Below are positions 33,294 to 34,356 of a DNA stretch of 34,356 bases, in pieces (position 1 is the stretch's first letter; each line of letters begins with the position of its first letter). The DNA lies in the NCBI GenBank assembly GCA_012518355.1, contig JAAYSP010000056.1, positions 1 through 34,356 on the forward strand, given 5' to 3'. The notes under the pieces were generated by a model. The model worked only from the letters and a program-made list of their open reading frames with translations, did no database searches and was not told the origin of the DNA. A program made the position numbers and the translations under genes. This DNA is from a candidate division WS1 bacterium. Lineage in GTDB: Bacteria > Armatimonadota > Zipacnadia > Zipacnadales > UBA11051.

Positions 33294-34356
33294 ATTCTGG
33301 TATCTCTATGATAGTGCCACCGTTTTCACCTGACTGTTGGGCAGCCTCCATGACGGCCACCGAGAGTCTGCCTTCCTCGCCGGATACGGGAAGCGAAGCG
33401 CCGTGCAGGACGGCGTCGGCCATGTCCTGGTAGTAAGTCAGCCAGTCAGACTCCAGGTAGTCTACCATAGTCTCGTGTTGTTCGTCACCGTCCACGGTTA
33501 CTACTCGGATCTGGCCCTGGCCGGCCTCACCAACCAGCACCTCCTGATAGCCACTGATATAGGCGCCGGAGGCTCGTCCGATTTTCAAGTCCTCGATGGC
33601 ACCGCAAGTGCCCAGCACACGCCACAGCGGTTTTGGTATTGCAGCGATACGTGAAAAGCTGATGAGGGCAGTCGCGCCGTCTTCGAACCATAGATGGGCA
33701 CGTACTTCATCAGCGATGTCTACGTGTGGCCATACGCGTCGCTGGGTGGAGCCAGCCACCCGGACTACCCTCGTCGGCATCAGGTTGAGCACCCAGTCCA
33801 CTGCATGGGGGCCCCAGTAGAAAAACACTCCCCCGGATTTGTCATGCTCCGAGTACCACCACCGCTGGGGACGGCTGAAGCTCTCCTCGCAGCACTCGAC
33901 GTGGAACACGTCACCAATGGTACCCGAGGCTACGGTCTGCTGGATGGCACGGTAGTTGCCATCGTGGCGGCGGTTATGGAAGACCGCCAACTTGCGTTCG
34001 GCACGACGGGCCTCCTCGATCATCAGCGTGCACTGGTCGACGCTGATGGCCATGGCCTTCTCGACTACCACGTGCTTGCCGGCGCGCAGGCATTGCACTG
34101 CCAGGTCGGCGTGCGTGAAGTGGGGGGTCACCAGGCTGACCATGTCCAGATCGTCGTCGGCTAGCATTTGCTTGATGCTACTATACTGCGCTACATAAGG
34201 GAATTCGTTTGCTGCCCGCTCACGCGCCCGCGGGTCCACATCGCATATGGCGGTTAGTTCCAGCTCATCACATGCCGAAATCCAGCGGCAATGCATGCGC
34301 CCGAAGTCGTGGTGGAAGCCGTAGCCGACCACACCGCAGTTGACCCGATGACCGTC
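33286..34356 (-). CDS. Gfo/Idh/MocA family oxidoreductase (N terminus cut by window edge)
   Basis: The frame is open to the right edge (an internal GTG at 34332 begins the family homology, but eight open codons precede it), so the true start probably lies outside the window. The visible part of about 356 residues shows a Rossmann start CGVVGYGFHHDFGRMH, an acidic ICDVDPRARE and the cofactor-binding VVVEKAMAIS where family members have EKP. The substrate domain follows, with GGVFFYWGPHAVDWVLNL resembling the catalytic GGxxxDxGxHxxD segment. It would oxidise or reduce a sugar or cyclitol with NAD(P). Its stop overlaps the MoaD-like gene. It is not obviously the same as the partial dehydrogenase at the left edge. 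Confidence 0.87.
   Translation of the reverse strand, partial: DGHRVNCGVVGYGFHHDFGRMHCRWISACDELELTAICDVDPRARERAANEFPYVAQYSSIKQMLADDDLDMVSLVTPHFTHADLAVQCLRAGKHVVVEKAMAISVDQCTLMIEEARRAERKLAVFHNRRHDGNYRAIQQTVASGTIGDVFHVECCEESFSRPQRWWYSEHDKSGGVFFYWGPHAVDWVLNLMPTRVVRVAGSTQRRVWPHVDIADEVRAHLWFEDGATALISFSRIAAIPKPLWRVLGTCGAIEDLKIGRASGAYISGYQEVLVGEAGQGQIRVVTVDGDEQHETMVDYLESDWLTYYQDMADAVLHGASLPVSGEEGRLSVAVMEAAQQSGENGGTIIEIPEYD

Noticed and set aside
1..34356. CRISPR arrays, insertion sequences or prophage genes
   Set aside because: No regularly spaced repeats, transposase, integrase or phage structural proteins were seen on either strand.

Overview
The window is about 34.4 kb of bacterial chromosome with moderately high GC. 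It carries about 30 genes, most on the minus strand. The gene mix (Gfo/Idh/MocA oxidoreductases, xylose-isomerase-like TIM barrels, a DUF6785/DUF6784-type membrane protein, a BlaI/M56 pair, a 'quinate 5-dehydrogenase'-type protein, nadD-lytR-rsfS) suggests an uncultured environmental bacterium of the Armatimonadota or Poribacteria kind. That placement is an inference from family content only. There is no rRNA, tRNA, CRISPR array, phage or insertion sequence. Many starts have a clear AGGAGG-like ribosome binding site, and several use GTG or TTG.

Left part (1-13.6 kb), carbohydrate and redox genes separated by long gene-poor spacers: a partial Gfo/Idh/MocA dehydrogenase, an alpha/alpha-toroid protein, an amidohydrolase, a TPR protein, three tandem aldo/keto reductases, two xylose-isomerase-like TIM barrels, a 3-methyladenine DNA glycosylase and a large polytopic DUF6785-type protein. 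Together they look like a scavenging island for sugars or cyclitols, but no substrate can be named.

Middle part (13.6-27 kb), mostly housekeeping and envelope genes: a 'quinate 5-dehydrogenase'-like protein with an SPFH/NfeD membrane pair; a NikR regulator; an ArsB/NhaD-type transporter with a CBS protein; a DegT aminotransferase; a polyprenol-phosphate mannosyltransferase-like GT2; a cold-shock protein; the nadD-lytR-rsfS cluster with an overlapping TPR/membrane gene; and an M56 metalloprotease with its BlaI-type repressor. A near-consensus promoter overlapped by a perfect inverted repeat lies just upstream of the blaI-like gene.

Right part (27.1-34.4 kb), a compact minus-strand run: a partial Gfo/Idh/MocA dehydrogenase overlapping a MoaD/ThiS-like protein, then an exported M48 metalloprotease, a lipoyl-domain protein with no acyltransferase domain, a FabG-like reductase, a complete ketosynthase, a second ketosynthase-like protein lacking the active-site cysteine, and a thiamine-diphosphate E1-alpha subunit. 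Several of these overlap or abut. A 2-oxoacid dehydrogenase front end packed with a KS-alpha/KS-beta pair, and with no visible ACP, E1-beta or E2 catalytic domain, is the most unusual system in the window. It may be a pathway that feeds a decarboxylated acyl unit from a lipoyl arm into a type II-like condensation reaction.
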